Numbered from the stretch's first letter, positions 50,301-59,058 are shown. The stretch is 64,000 nucleotides of DNA from an uncultured Ruminococcus sp. (GCA_902788785.1 CADALT010000002.1:6017-70016); one strand, 5' to 3'. Notes: generated by a model from the sequence alone, not told the origin. Numbers and translations: made by a program.

Positions 50301-51065
50301 TCAGATATTCTTTTTATAGATGACATTGAGACCTTTCAGCAGCAGGTCGTCATCAAGGATGATATCACGTCTGCACAGGGGGATGACTGTGGAGGCAAGT
50401 CCGCCTGTGGCAATGACGGTGCATTTCTGTCCCAGCTCTTCCTCAATGCGGTCGCACATACCGTCGAGGGCGCAGGCGTTGGAATACATAAGTCCGCTTT
50501 TAAGGCAGTCAACGGTATTGGTGCCTATGACCTTCTGGGGTTTCTCGAAGGCGAATTTAGGCAGCTGGGCGGTACGTGATACGAGGGCATCGGTGGCAAC
50601 AGCCATGCCTGTAACGATCATGCCGCCGATATAACGGCGCTTTTCGTCAACTACGGAGAGGGTGGTGGCTGTACCCATATCTATGATTATCATGGGGGGA
50701 GCGTACTCGCTGAGACCTGCCACTGCATCTACCACCAGATCGCTGCCAAGCTGGGCGGGGTTATCAATGACGATGGACAGTCCTGTTTTTATGCCGGGAC
50801 CCACTACCATGGGCTTTACGCCTATAAGCTTTTTGATGGCGGCAGAGAATATGCCTGTCATGGTGGGCACAACAGAGGAGATTATAGCGCCGCTTATCTG
50901 TTTGGGAGTTATATCGTGCATCTCCATGGCGGTCTTTAAGTTTGCCGCATATTCAAGGTCGGTGGCGAGCTGGTTGGTATATATCCTTTCACGGAAAAGT
51001 ATCTCGTTATCCTCGATGCAGCCGAGGACTATATTGGTATTTCCTACATCTACTGCAAGTATCAT
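50301..51065 (-). CDS. coaX: Type III pantothenate kinase
   Basis: A 254-residue kinase of the ASKHA fold. Support: ILAVDVGNTNIVLGCIED (phosphate 1 motif), the second phosphate motif MIIIDMGTATTLSVVDEK, and GSDLVVDAVAGLSEY. It phosphorylates pantothenate in the first step of coenzyme A synthesis. It is likely co-transcribed with, or at least paired with, the S-component gene just upstream (51206-51826). AAGGAGG gives the ribosome site. Confidence 0.97.
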   Translation of the reverse strand: MILAVDVGNTNIVLGCIEDNEILFRERIYTNQLATDLEYAANLKTAMEMHDITPKQISGAIISSVVPTMTGIFSAAIKKLIGVKPMVVGPGIKTGLSIVIDNPAQLGSDLVVDAVAGLSEYAPPMIIIDMGTATTLSVVDEKRRYIGGMIVTGMAVATDALVSRTAQLPKFAFEKPQKVIGTNTVDCLKSGLMYSNACALDGMCDRIEEELGQKCTVIATGGLASTVIPLCRRDIILDDDLLLKGLNVIYKKNI

Positions 51066-51166
51066 TGTTTTTCCTCCTTAGCCTTTGGAAAAGTCCAACA
51101 TTATTCTAGCACAAAACAGCATCAAAGTCAACCACATCAAGGGGCTTTGGCAGTGTTTAGAGGGAA

Positions 51167-51194
51167 TAAAAAAGACGGCAGATGGTCTGCCGTC
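51167..51194 (-). terminator. Intrinsic terminator of the ECF gene
   Basis: GACGGCAGA and TCTGCCGTC (9 base pairs), followed on the minus strand by a T run. Confidence 0.85.
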
Positions 51195-51205
51195 ATATAT
51201 ACGTA

Positions 51206-51826
51206 TCAAGCCTCAGACTTTTTTGGGATATCTATGAGCTTGGCTGCACCGAGTGCTGCTGCAACGCCCGAGGTCAGTACAGTGGTGGAGATCCACTCGA
51301 TCAGAACGTTGACCGTTACTACGGCGATTATGAAAAGCACAAGATTGTCGTGACCCTTCATACCCTGTACTGTATCAGAATTGCCGAACAGTAACAGAAG
51401 GCTGCTCATAAAGAACACGGTGTTCAGGAATGCTGCCGAAAAGCCTGTGACAGCGCCTGCTATCGCAGAAGGTATCCTCAGCTTTCTCAGGAAATAGCCG
51501 ATAGAGCCCGAGCAGAGACCTACCAGAATTCTGGGGACGATGCAAAGAATTGCGACCTTTGCGGGGCTGATAGCGGTAAGAGCGACCATCAATGCGCTTG
51601 GGTTAACGAAAGCCATGATAACACTCGTGATGCCGAATGAAAGTCCTGCGAGAAGTCCGCCCTTTGGTCCGAGAGCGTAAGCTGCGATGCCCACGGGGAT
51701 AGTGATGAGTGCGATGGACAGTGTACCTGTCTTGACATAGCCTATGGGCGTAAGTCCCATAACGAAAATGATCGCAGTCATGATACCCATGAGAACGAGA
51801 TCCTTGGTCTTGGTGTTTCTAGTCAT
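51206..51826 (-). CDS. ECF transporter S component, probably pantothenate (PanT-like)
   Basis: A 206-residue membrane protein with about six segments, the start KDLVLMGIMTAIIFVMGLTPIG and the Firmicute S-component motif GPKGGLLAGLSFGITSVI. S components bind a vitamin and pair with the shared EcfAA'T module, which is not in this window. Placement next to coaX suggests pantothenate; the specificity is inferred from context only. TTTAAA-17-TATAAT (51937-51909, minus strand) and a CCCGC/GCGGG hairpin precede the start. Confidence 0.82.
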   Translation of the reverse strand: MTRNTKTKDLVLMGIMTAIIFVMGLTPIGYVKTGTLSIALITIPVGIAAYALGPKGGLLAGLSFGITSVIMAFVNPSALMVALTAISPAKVAILCIVPRILVGLCSGSIGYFLRKLRIPSAIAGAVTGFSAAFLNTVFFMSSLLLLFGNSDTVQGMKGHDNLVLFIIAVVTVNVLIEWISTTVLTSGVAAALGAAKLIDIPKKSEA

Positions 51827-51908
51827 ATTTAGTTCCTCCTTGTTAATATCCCGCTATGGCAGGCGGGTACATTACAAACGGGCAAAGGCGAATTCCTTTA
51901 CCGAAGAT

Positions 51909-51937
51909 ATTATAGCATATTCTTATCATTTTTTAAA
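51909..51937 (-). promoter_or_regulatory. Promoter of the ECF S-component gene
   Basis: On the minus strand TTTAAA (51937-51932), 17 bases, TATAAT (51914-51909), with an 80-base leader carrying one hairpin. Confidence 0.6.
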
Positions 51938-52071
51938 GTATTTTCCGATAGTCAGAATGACGATTTTTAAAAGCCCGTGGCAGGGGAGTTTGTAGACTTA
52001 GATGATTTTGTATGCTAAAACTCGACTTAGTCACAAAAACGAAAAAAGTTTCGGCATACATTATTATAAAG

Positions 52072-52101
52072 AAAACACCTCCGTGAGTACGAAGGTGTTT
52101 T
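52072..52101 (-). terminator. Terminator of the dockerin gene
   Basis: AAAACACCT and AGGTGTTTT form a 9-base-pair stem with a 12-base loop. Confidence 0.7.
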
Positions 52102-52114
52102 TGTGGTGACTATA

Positions 52115-53785
52115 TCAGACTATAGCTTTGATGCCCTTTATGTGTGCAGCTATGATGGCGATATCGGAAACTGTCATTTGACCATCGTTGTTTACGTCTG
52201 CTGCGGCGAACTGGGCTTCGCTCATTGCCTTGATGCCCTTGATATGGGAAGCGACCACAGCGATGTCGGAAACATTTATGCTGCCGTTCAGGTCGGCATC
52301 GCCCTTCATTACGCTTACGTTTATCTTGCCGTCAGCCTTTGAGGAAGTATCATCGGGTTTGCTGTCGATCTTGGAGTCAGCTTTGCTGTCTGATTTAGAG
52401 TCGGGTTTACTGCCGATCTTGGAATCAGCCTTGCTGTCTGTTTTGGACTCGGGTTTGCTGCCGGTCTTGGAATCAGCCTTGCTTTCTGTCTTAGACTCTG
52501 GTTTACTGCCGATCTTGGAATCAGCCTTGCTGTCTATCTTGGACTCTGGTTTGCTGCTTATCTTGGAGTCGGTCTTGCTGCTGGACTTAGAGTCAGCTTT
52601 GCTTTCTGTTTTGGACTCGGGTTTGCTGCTTATCTTAGAGTCGTTCTTGCTTTCGGACTTGGAGTCGGTCTTGCTGCTGGACTTAGAGTCAGCCTTGCTT
52701 TCTGTTTTGGACTCGGACTTGCTTTCTGTTTTGGACTCGGATTTGCTTTCGGAAGTGCTGTTGTTATTGCCGTTCAGCTTATCCTTTCTTACGGGCATGG
52801 AGCCTGCTTCCGTAGCATCTATGGTGAGCAGACCTCTATCGGTAGCAAAGTATGTGAAATCGTGCTTTGCCGCATAGTCGGCTGCCTTTTTCATTATGCT
52901 TTCATCATCGGTATATTCGAGCATATAAACGTCCTTGCCGACGCTGTCTACCTTTTCGCAGTACTCTTTGTAATACTTTGAATCTCCGCCTGTCTGAGCT
53001 TTGAATACTCTCAGGTCATCGGGATCGGCATCAAAGTCGATCTCTCCGAATACGGCTTCCTGATTTATGCCGTCGATGATACCGTCAAGCGTATCGTGAC
53101 CTTCCAGTGCGAAGCCAAAAGGTTCATCATTGTCATCGGTATCCTCGGGATCAACACCGTCGATATAGTCGAATACAAAAGTGTCTCCTCCGTTTATGAG
53201 CACATAGGGACTGTTGCCCGTATTGGTCTTCAGGCTCTTATAGCCTTTCAGTATCCTCTCGACACCGCCGAAAATATTTTCGGGCTTTATCTCTGTATCA
53301 ACATCTATAGAGTCTCTGACTTCCTTGGATACATAGTAAACATCGGTGTTGTCAACAAAGAAACCGTCTATGCCCTTATCGAGAAGTTCTTGCGCAAGAT
53401 CGGTCTGGAAGTCGTACCATTTATCGGTGCTGACATCTACCCATCTTTCACGAGGCCAGTCCTCATAAGGCGCAAAGGTAAGTGCCTTGTATTCGTTGTA
53501 GTATGGGCGGTTGTCCTCGATAGAACCGAGGTTTATGTAGCTGTATACCGTATGGCCGTTATCTTTGAGACGCTTGATCTCTTCATCGGTATAGAACTGT
53601 GCATCGAGCACGATGATCCTGTAGCTCTCAAACTTTTTAAGTGATTCTTCACCATTCGCACTTAAAAACACACCGTATTCATACTTGATCTCATCCTCGG
53701 CATTTGCTATCATCGGGACAGCCGAAATACCCATTGCTGCCGCAACTGCTGCTGCGGTCAGTCTTGCTGCAATTTTATTAGTCAT
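52115..53785 (-). CDS. Secreted GH114-like glycosidase with Ser-Lys linker and type I dockerin
   Basis: A 556-residue exported protein. The signal peptide is 1-29 (AAVAAAMGISAVPMIANA). Residues about 36-340 match GH114/TM1410-type endo-alpha-1,4-polygalactosaminidase-like domains: RIIVLDAQFYTDEEI, SYINLGSIED, GIDGFFVDNTDVYY, VLINGGDTFVFDYIDG. Residues about 345-475 are a four-residue xxSK repeat linker. The last 60 residues form a dockerin with two Ca-binding repeats (DADLNGSINVSDIA, DVNNDGQMTVSDIA). It should dock on a cohesin scaffold and cut galactosamine-containing polysaccharide; the substrate is inferred. AAAGGAGG precedes the start. Confidence 0.9.
   Translation of the reverse strand: MTNKIAARLTAAAVAAAMGISAVPMIANAEDEIKYEYGVFLSANGEESLKKFESYRIIVLDAQFYTDEEIKRLKDNGHTVYSYINLGSIEDNRPYYNEYKALTFAPYEDWPRERWVDVSTDKWYDFQTDLAQELLDKGIDGFFVDNTDVYYVSKEVRDSIDVDTEIKPENIFGGVERILKGYKSLKTNTGNSPYVLINGGDTFVFDYIDGVDPEDTDDNDEPFGFALEGHDTLDGIIDGINQEAVFGEIDFDADPDDLRVFKAQTGGDSKYYKEYCEKVDSVGKDVYMLEYTDDESIMKKAADYAAKHDFTYFATDRGLLTIDATEAGSMPVRKDKLNGNNNSTSESKSESKTESKSESKTESKADSKSSSKTDSKSESKNDSKISSKPESKTESKADSKSSSKTDSKISSKPESKIDSKADSKIGSKPESKTESKADSKTGSKPESKTDSKADSKIGSKPDSKSDSKADSKIDSKPDDTSSKADGKINVSVMKGDADLNGSINVSDIAVVASHIKGIKAMSEAQFAAADVNNDGQMTVSDIAIIAAHIKGIKAIV
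52362..52763 (-). repeat. Ser-Lys linker repeat region
   Basis: A 12-bp-based repeat encodes about 30 units of the pattern xxSK (ADSK, TESK, PESK, IGSK and others), with longer 36-60-bp blocks repeated several times. Such arrays change length by slippage or recombination. Confidence 0.9.
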
Positions 53786-54039
53786 TGCAGTACCCTCCTT
53801 TTTCCAACTCTATAAGATCATTATAAAAATAACAATATCTAGTGTAGAGGTCAACTGTGATGATATGGTGATAGAAGTGTATTTATAATGTAAACTTGTT
53901 TTTAATTTGAACTAAAATTATAAAGTAATTGTGAAGTTATAAATAAACTTAACGAAAAGTAGAAAGTGCCAGTTAACTATAAGGTTAATAACTTGAAATT
54001 AACTGCATAAATCTACTGCAAAAAAGACAAAAATAAAAA
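53786..54039. other. AT-rich gap upstream of the dockerin gene
   Basis: No gene is seen. A TATAAT on the minus strand (53824-53819) with a weak -35 (TCTACA) could drive the dockerin gene. The rest is AT-rich without clear structure. Confidence 0.45.
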
Positions 54040-54073
54040 GCGTATAATGGGGATATGCTCCGCCATTATACGC
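54040..54073 (-). terminator. Intrinsic terminator of ilvB
   Basis: GCGTATAATGG and CCATTATACGC form an 11-base-pair stem followed on the minus strand by TTTTTATTTTTG. Confidence 0.9.
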
Positions 54074-54089
54074 TGTGGGTCTGTTATAA

Positions 54090-55787
54090 TTATTCGCTCA
54101 GGTCGATCTCCATGATGGGCTGGCTTACGTCTGCGCCTGCGGGTACCATGGGGAGAACATTGATATCCTTATTGATAACAACATCGACAAGTACGGGTCT
54201 GCCCTGTGCGGCAAAATCCAGTGCCTTTTTGAGCATTGGTGCGATCTCGTCCTTTTTGGTGATGCGCACGCCCTCGATGCCGAAAGCTTCTGCAAGCTTC
54301 ATGAAATCGGTGCCTCTCTCGATATTGGTCTGGGAGAAACGCTTGCCGTAGAAAAGGCGCTGCCACTGGCGCACCATACCCAGCACATCGTTCTCGAACA
54401 CCAGTTCTATCAGGGGGATCTTATGCTTTGCAAGGCTGGAAAGCTCGTTGCAGTTCATGAAGAAGCTGCCGTCGCCTGCGATATTTACAACTGTTCTGTC
54501 GGGGTTGCCGATCTTGCAGCCTATAGCTGCGCCGAGACCGTAGCCCATCGTACCCAGTCCGCCGCTGGATGCGAAGCTTCTGGGGCACTTGAAGTCATAG
54601 TACTGTGCTGCCCACATCTGGTGCTGACCTACCTCGGTGGAGATGATAGCCTTGCCGTCTGTCAGCTTATCGAGCTCGTTGATGACCTGGTCGGGGAGAA
54701 CTTCGTCCTCACTCTCGATGGGCACCATGCGCAGCGCATACTTCTTCTTCCACTCCATGACCTGTGAGAACCACTCGGGGTGCTGCATATCGGGCAGGAG
54801 TTCATTGAGTCTGGCGATGGCGTGCTTGACATCGCCTGTAACATGATGATATACCTCGATATTCTTGCCGATCTCGGCAGGGTCTATCTCGATATGGATA
54901 ATATGTGCGTTCTTAGCGAAAGTATTGGGGTTGCAGAGAACTCTGTCGGAGAATCTCGAACCCAGCACTATCATCAGGTCGCAGCCTGTGAGCGCCTTTG
55001 CAGCGGTCTTTGTGCCGTGCATACCCAGCATACCTATATAATTCTCGGCAGAATTATCGTATGCGCACTGACCCATCAGAGAAAGTGCCACGGGAGCGTT
55101 GCACTTGCGTACAAGCTCTGCCATCTCGGGGACAGCGTCAGCCGAAACGACACCGCCGCCTGCATAGATGAAGGGGCGCTCGCACTTCTTGATGAGCTCG
55201 GCAGCCTCGGCTATCTCAGCCTCAAAGGTATCGGGATCATGGTAGCAGGGCTTCAGGGGCTCAGCCTTTTCATATTCGATCATAGCGGCTGTGATATCCT
55301 TGGGGATATCTATCAGTACGGGACCCTTTCTGCCTTCGTTGGCGATGCGGAAAGCTTCACGGATTATCTCGGGGAGCTTCTCGGGGTCTTTTACGATATA
55401 GTTATGTTTTGTTATGGGCATTGTGATACCGCAGATATCAACTTCCTGGAAAGAGTCAAGACCCAGAAGATTTCTGGTGACGTTGCCTGTGATGGCTACC
55501 ATGGGTACTGAGTCCATATAAGCGGTAGCGATACCTGTTACGAGGTTTGTCGCACCGGGACCTGAGGTGGCGAGGACTACGCCTGTCTTGCCTGTGGTAC
55601 GTGAATAGCCGTCAGCCGCATGGCAGGCAGCCTGCTCATGAGCGGTGATGATATGCCTTATCTTATCGGAATATTTATACAGTGCATCGTAAATGTTCAG
55701 CACAGCGCCTCCCGGATAGCCGAAAATAGTATCTACACCCTGTTCCAGCAGACATTCAACGATAACGTCCGAACCATTAAGCTGCAT
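54090..55787 (-). CDS. ilvB: Acetolactate synthase, large subunit
   Basis: A 565-residue ThDP/FAD enzyme that joins pyruvate units in valine/leucine synthesis (or pyruvate with 2-ketobutyrate for isoleucine). The ThDP Glu lies in HEQAACHAADGYSRTTG near residue 49, the FAD domain in the middle, and the ThDP-binding block is GDGSFFMNCNELSSLAKHKI near 440. The length fits the catalytic subunit. No ilvN small subunit is found next to it. AAGGAGAG precedes the start; a consensus promoter lies about 60 bases upstream, and no T-box leader is visible. Confidence 0.96.
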   Translation of the reverse strand: MQLNGSDVIVECLLEQGVDTIFGYPGGAVLNIYDALYKYSDKIRHIITAHEQAACHAADGYSRTTGKTGVVLATSGPGATNLVTGIATAYMDSVPMVAITGNVTRNLLGLDSFQEVDICGITMPITKHNYIVKDPEKLPEIIREAFRIANEGRKGPVLIDIPKDITAAMIEYEKAEPLKPCYHDPDTFEAEIAEAAELIKKCERPFIYAGGGVVSADAVPEMAELVRKCNAPVALSLMGQCAYDNSAENYIGMLGMHGTKTAAKALTGCDLMIVLGSRFSDRVLCNPNTFAKNAHIIHIEIDPAEIGKNIEVYHHVTGDVKHAIARLNELLPDMQHPEWFSQVMEWKKKYALRMVPIESEDEVLPDQVINELDKLTDGKAIISTEVGQHQMWAAQYYDFKCPRSFASSGGLGTMGYGLGAAIGCKIGNPDRTVVNIAGDGSFFMNCNELSSLAKHKIPLIELVFENDVLGMVRQWQRLFYGKRFSQTNIERGTDFMKLAEAFGIEGVRITKKDEIAPMLKKALDFAAQGRPVLVDVVINKDINVLPMVPAGADVSQPIMEIDLSE

Positions 55788-55848
55788 AAACGATCTCTCC
55801 TTACAACATAAAAAATTTTTTCAAACATATTTTGATGACTAATTATAA

Positions 55849-55877
55849 ATTATACTATATAATGCTAAAAAAGTCAA
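55849..55877 (-). promoter_or_regulatory. Promoter of ilvB
   Basis: On the minus strand TTGACT (55877-55872), 17 bases, TATAAT (55854-55849). Confidence 0.85.
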
Positions 55878-55917
55878 GGGGGAGAAATGAGCGGAGTATG
55901 TATAAAAATTTAATATT

Positions 55918-55930
55918 CATTCACTGAATG
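55918..55930. promoter_or_regulatory. Palindrome upstream of the yerC promoter
   Basis: CATTCACTGAATG is a 13-base palindrome with odd centre, 14 bases upstream of the yerC -35 box. Part of it, CTGAATGTTCA, also occurs at 49674. Confidence 0.4.
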
Positions 55931-55943
55931 TTCATAAAAATCC

Positions 55944-55972
55944 TTTACATTTACGCTGTAATGTGCTAAAAT
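55944..55972 (+). promoter_or_regulatory. Promoter of the yerC unit
   Basis: TTTACA (55944-55949), 17 bases, TAAAAT (55967-55972). Confidence 0.7.
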
Positions 55973-56094
55973 ATAATCATGATTTAACACTTTACAATAT
56001 GAAAACCGAGAGGTTTTTATCTGCGGACAAGGGGGAGCTCGGCTTCTTTATTTGTCTGCAAAAAGTGAGACCATGAAAAAGGAGTGTTTTTGAT

Positions 56095-56400
56095 ATGCGT
56101 GATAAACTGGAGATAGCTAATCTGGATGAACTTTATGAGGCTATACTTTGTCTGGAGGATCTGGAGGAGTGCAGGCTGTTCTTTAAGGACCTGTGCACTG
56201 TGCCCGAGCTGAAAAGCTTTTCGCAGAGATTTCAGGTTGCCAGGATGCTTACAGACAAGCACGTATACAGCGATATAGTCAAGGAGACGGGCGCTTCGAC
56301 GGCGACTATAAGCCGTGTGAATAGGTCGCTTTCCTACGATGGCAGCGGCGGATACAATATAGTATTCGAGAGGCTCGACAAAAAGAAGGCTGAGGAATGA
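56095..56400 (+). CDS. YerC/YecD family TrpR-related protein
   Basis: A 101-residue small DNA-binding protein of the TrpR-like superfamily. Helices include LYEAILCLEDLEECRLFFKD, and the recognition region is YSDIVKETGASTATISRVNR. The family is found widely in Firmicutes next to diverse genes. It overlaps the next gene (ATGA) and shares its promoter; it may regulate its own unit. AAAGGAG precedes the start. Confidence 0.93.
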   Translation: MRDKLEIANLDELYEAILCLEDLEECRLFFKDLCTVPELKSFSQRFQVARMLTDKHVYSDIVKETGASTATISRVNRSLSYDGSGGYNIVFERLDKKKAEE

Positions 56401-57158
56401 GCGGCTACAGCGCTTTTGCTGAATATTACGATGTATTGCAGCGTGATGTGCCCTATGGAGAGATAGCCGAGCGGATAGCGGCTCTGGGGCGGCAGTACAG
56501 CAGTGAGAATGAGGTCATCGTGGAGCTGGGCTGCGGCACGGGCAGGCTTTGCAGGGAACTGGTGAAGCTGGGCTATGATGTGATAGGTGTGGATATTTCG
56601 GCAGAGATGCTGGATATTGCGGAGCAGTACAGCGAAGAGGGCGAGGCCACATATCTTTTGCAGGACATGACCGAGCTTGACCTGTGGGGTGCGGCGGACA
56701 TTATAGTATGTGTGCTGGACGGCATGAACCATCTTAAAGATGAGCAGGCTTTTTGCAAGGCGATAGAGAGGGCTGCGATGTTCACCTGTGACGGGGGACT
56801 GCTGATATTCGATGTGAATACGGAGTACAAGCACAGGCAGATACTGGGTGACAACGCTTTCGTCTACGATGTGGAGGACGAGGGGCTGTTCTGTGCGTGG
56901 AGAAATTCCTGCAATGAGGACGGCAGTGTTGATATTGCGCTGGACTTTTTTCAGAACGAGGGCGGCATTTATCACCGCAGCAGCGAATATTTCACGGAGA
57001 TACTCATAAGCCGTCGGGTGATAGAGGATGCGCTGGAAAAATCGGGTTTTGAGCTTGTGGGCGTGTTCGACGGGCTGAGCGAAGCTGAGCCCTGTGAGAC
57101 TACTCAGAGGGAGCTTTATGTTTGCAGGAGAAGACCTAGGAGGTCGATGGAGCAATGA
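56397..57158 (+). CDS. Class I SAM-dependent methyltransferase
   Basis: A 253-residue methyltransferase. Motif I is VIVELGCGTGRLCRELVKLG near residues 40-60, motif II VIGVDISAEMLDIAEQY near 62-78, then YLLQDMTELDLWGAADIIVC. It follows the yerC-type gene with an ATGA overlap. The substrate is unknown; relatives are annotated only generically. It is followed by an overlapping small membrane gene. Confidence 0.9.
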   Translation: MSGYSAFAEYYDVLQRDVPYGEIAERIAALGRQYSSENEVIVELGCGTGRLCRELVKLGYDVIGVDISAEMLDIAEQYSEEGEATYLLQDMTELDLWGAADIIVCVLDGMNHLKDEQAFCKAIERAAMFTCDGGLLIFDVNTEYKHRQILGDNAFVYDVEDEGLFCAWRNSCNEDGSVDIALDFFQNEGGIYHRSSEYFTEILISRRVIEDALEKSGFELVGVFDGLSEAEPCETTQRELYVCRRRPRRSMEQ

Positions 57159-57460
57159 AACGTGTACCGAGAGGCATTGGTCTGGCAATGGGGCTTTATG
57201 GCATAATTGCAGCAGCCTTTCTGTCAGCCCGTGACAGCGGCATAAGCGGCGTGACTGCTGTCGTGGTATTCGCAGTATTATCCATAGTGCCTGTGATAGC
57301 AGGCATAATATGGAACAAGTATGGCAAGCACTTTCTATTGAAACTTTCAAGGGGCGATGATGAGCTTGCAGGAAAGTTGGCGGACACGGTGGAGATAGTA
57401 TTTTTCATCGGTGTCGTGGTGACGCTGGTGGTGCTGTATAATATGGATCTGTTTATATAA
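57155..57460 (+). CDS. Small membrane protein, 101 residues
   Basis: Three hydrophobic segments are visible: residues 7-24 (GLAMGLYGIIAAAFLSA), 29-50 (GVTAVVVFAVLSIVPVIAGII) and 80-98 (VEIVFFIGVVVTLVVLYNM). It overlaps the methyltransferase by 4 bases (ATGA). The basic loop between segments 2 and 3 faces the cytoplasm by charge. Function unknown. Confidence 0.75.
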   Translation: MKRVPRGIGLAMGLYGIIAAAFLSARDSGISGVTAVVVFAVLSIVPVIAGIIWNKYGKHFLLKLSRGDDELAGKLADTVEIVFFIGVVVTLVVLYNMDLFI

Positions 57461-57618
57461 TGATGGACGGACGAGAGAAAAGTAAAAGAACAGCTTGAAA
57501 GCTATGGTACATCCGAACTCGGAACGGCAAGGCAAGTGCTTGCACGTAAGAGAAAAGCAGGTGCGGCTCGGGCGGTATGATGCATTTTTATATTCACTTA
57601 TGATAGGAGTAATTTAAG

Positions 57619-58500
57619 TTGGGTAGGATCGTTAGAGCAATTTCAAAAGATGCGTCGGTGGTATGCTCTGCCATTGACGGCAAGGATATTGTGGAAGAGA
57701 TAGAGCGTGTACATCAGTCGTCGGCGGTGATAACTGCGGCACTGGGAAGACTTGCTATGGGCACATCACTGTTGGGATTCGGCATGAAAGGCGAGGACGA
57801 CAGGGTGACGGTCAAGCTTGACGGCGGCGGACCTGCGGGGCAGCTGTTGGCGGTGGCTGACAGCTACGGAAATGTAAAGGCTGATGTTATGCAGCCTGTA
57901 GTCGAACTTCCGCCAAATGCCATAGGCAAGCTGGACGTTGCCGGGGCTGTGGGAACGGACGGCACTATCACAGTCATCAAGGACCTGGGTCTTAAAGAGC
58001 CTTATGTGGGACAGGTGCCGCTGGTAAGCGGTGAGATAGCCGAGGACATAACCTCATATCTGGCACAGAGCGAGCAGGTGCCCAGCGTATGTGCACTGGG
58101 GGTGCTGGTGAATGCCGACCTGAGCGTTAAGAATGCAGGAGGCTTCCTGATACAGGTACTGCCTTTTGCGAGCGACGAGATAATCACGCAGATAGAGAAG
58201 AACATCACGGTGATGCAGAGCGTCACCAAGCTGATGGAGGACGGAAAGACTTGCGAGGAGATAGCGCTGATGGCTCTGGACGGTCTGGAGCCCAATGTGC
58301 TGGACGATTTCAAGGTGGACTACGTCTGCGACTGTTCGAGGGAACGCACAGAGAAGGTGCTTATCTCGCTGGGCAGGGAAGAGCTTGAAAAGATAGCTGC
58401 GGAGGGCGATGTGGACATCAAGTGCCACTTCTGCGGCAAGCACTACAACTTCACACCCGATGAGGTAAGAAAACTCATCGAGGAGAGCACACAGGAATAA
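57619..58500 (+). CDS. hslO: Redox-regulated chaperone Hsp33
   Basis: A 293-residue holdase chaperone. The N-terminal domain has GRLAMGTSLLGFGMKGEDDRVTVKLDGGGPAGQL; the C-terminal redox switch uses C237-x-C239 and C269-x2-C272 to hold zinc when reduced. Oxidation of these cysteines with unfolding activates it. TTG at 57619 is the start, with TAGGAG upstream. The length is canonical. It is a single gene followed by a terminator. Confidence 0.97.
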   Translation: MGRIVRAISKDASVVCSAIDGKDIVEEIERVHQSSAVITAALGRLAMGTSLLGFGMKGEDDRVTVKLDGGGPAGQLLAVADSYGNVKADVMQPVVELPPNAIGKLDVAGAVGTDGTITVIKDLGLKEPYVGQVPLVSGEIAEDITSYLAQSEQVPSVCALGVLVNADLSVKNAGGFLIQVLPFASDEIITQIEKNITVMQSVTKLMEDGKTCEEIALMALDGLEPNVLDDFKVDYVCDCSRERTEKVLISLGREELEKIAAEGDVDIKCHFCGKHYNFTPDEVRKLIEESTQE

Positions 58501-58504
58501 AATG

Positions 58505-58542
58505 AACGGTCTGTACTCATTAGTGCAGACCGTTGGTTTTTT
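58505..58542 (+). terminator. Intrinsic terminator of hslO
   Basis: AACGGTCTG and CAGACCGTT form a 9-base-pair stem, followed by GGTTTTTT. Confidence 0.88.
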
Positions 58543-58582
58543 ACAGATAAAAAAAGAGATGCTCAAAATGAACATCTCTGAG

Positions 58583-58653
58583 AGGCGCCACCCAGATTTG
58601 AACTGGGGATCAGGGTGTTGCAGACCCACGCCTTACCACTTGGCTATAGCGCC
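58583..58653 (-). tRNA. tRNA-Cys (GCA)
   Basis: The minus strand starts GGCGCTATAGCC and folds as a 71-base cloverleaf with anticodon GCA in GTCTGCAACAC, T-loop GTTCAAATC and acceptor GGCGCTA/TGGCGCC with one G-U pair. CCA is not encoded. It is the last of four tRNAs on the minus strand. Confidence 0.97.
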
Positions 58654-58679
58654 ATATATCGTATAAACGATATAAAAAG

Positions 58680-58752
58680 AGCGGATTACGAGGCTCGAAC
58701 TCGCTACCTCCACCTTGGCAAGGTGGCGCTCTACCAGATGAGCTAAATCCGC
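58680..58752 (-). tRNA. tRNA-Gly (GCC)
   Basis: The minus strand starts GCGGATTTAGCTC and has anticodon GCC in CCTTGCCAAGG, with T-loop GTTCGAGCC. 73 bases without encoded CCA. Confidence 0.97.
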
Positions 58753-58797
58753 AAGTGCTGAACTTTTATTTGTCAGACTATCAGCTTTTGTCTGAAG

Positions 58798-58871
58798 CGA
58801 CCCGGATGAGACTCGAACTCACGACCTCCGCCGTGACAGGGCGGCGTTCTAACCAACTGAACTACCGGGCC
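58798..58871 (-). tRNA. tRNA-Asp (GTC)
   Basis: The minus strand starts GGCCCGGTAGTTC and has anticodon GTC in CCTGTCACGG, T-loop GTTCGAGTC. The acceptor includes one G-U pair; 74 bases, no encoded CCA. Confidence 0.97.
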
Positions 58872-58899
58872 GTAAGAGTTGAATATTCAACTCTTGTGG

Positions 58900-58972
58900 T
58901 GGGGACTACAGGGCTCGAACCTGTGACCCTCTGCTTGTAAGGCAGATGCTCTCCCAGCTGAGCTAAACCCCC
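58900..58972 (-). tRNA. tRNA-Val (TAC)
   Basis: The minus strand starts GGGGGTTTAGCTC and has anticodon TAC in CCTTACAAGC, T-loop GTTCGAGCC. It is the first tRNA after the promoter at 59030-59058; no encoded CCA. Confidence 0.97.
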
Positions 58973-59029
58973 GTTTTTACGCTGTTTTGTGAGGTTTATT
59001 TTGTTTCGTACCCCTCAGCGACGAATATT

Positions 59030-59058
59030 ATTATACACCATTTTTTCTCGTTTGTCAA
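59030..59058 (-). promoter_or_regulatory. Consensus promoter of the tRNA operon
   Basis: On the minus strand TTGACA (59058-59053), 17 bases, TATAAT (59035-59030), about 57 bases before tRNA-Val. Confidence 0.92.

Noticed and set aside
52188-52877. 229-codon Leu/Ser-rich frame opposite the dockerin linker
   Set aside because: It arises from the antisense of the Ser-Lys repeat, which reads as Leu-rich; it looks membrane-like only for this reason.
55788-55877. T-box or leucine leader for ilvB
   Set aside because: The leader from the promoter to the start is about 55 bases, too short, and has no T-box sequence or Leu/Val codon run.
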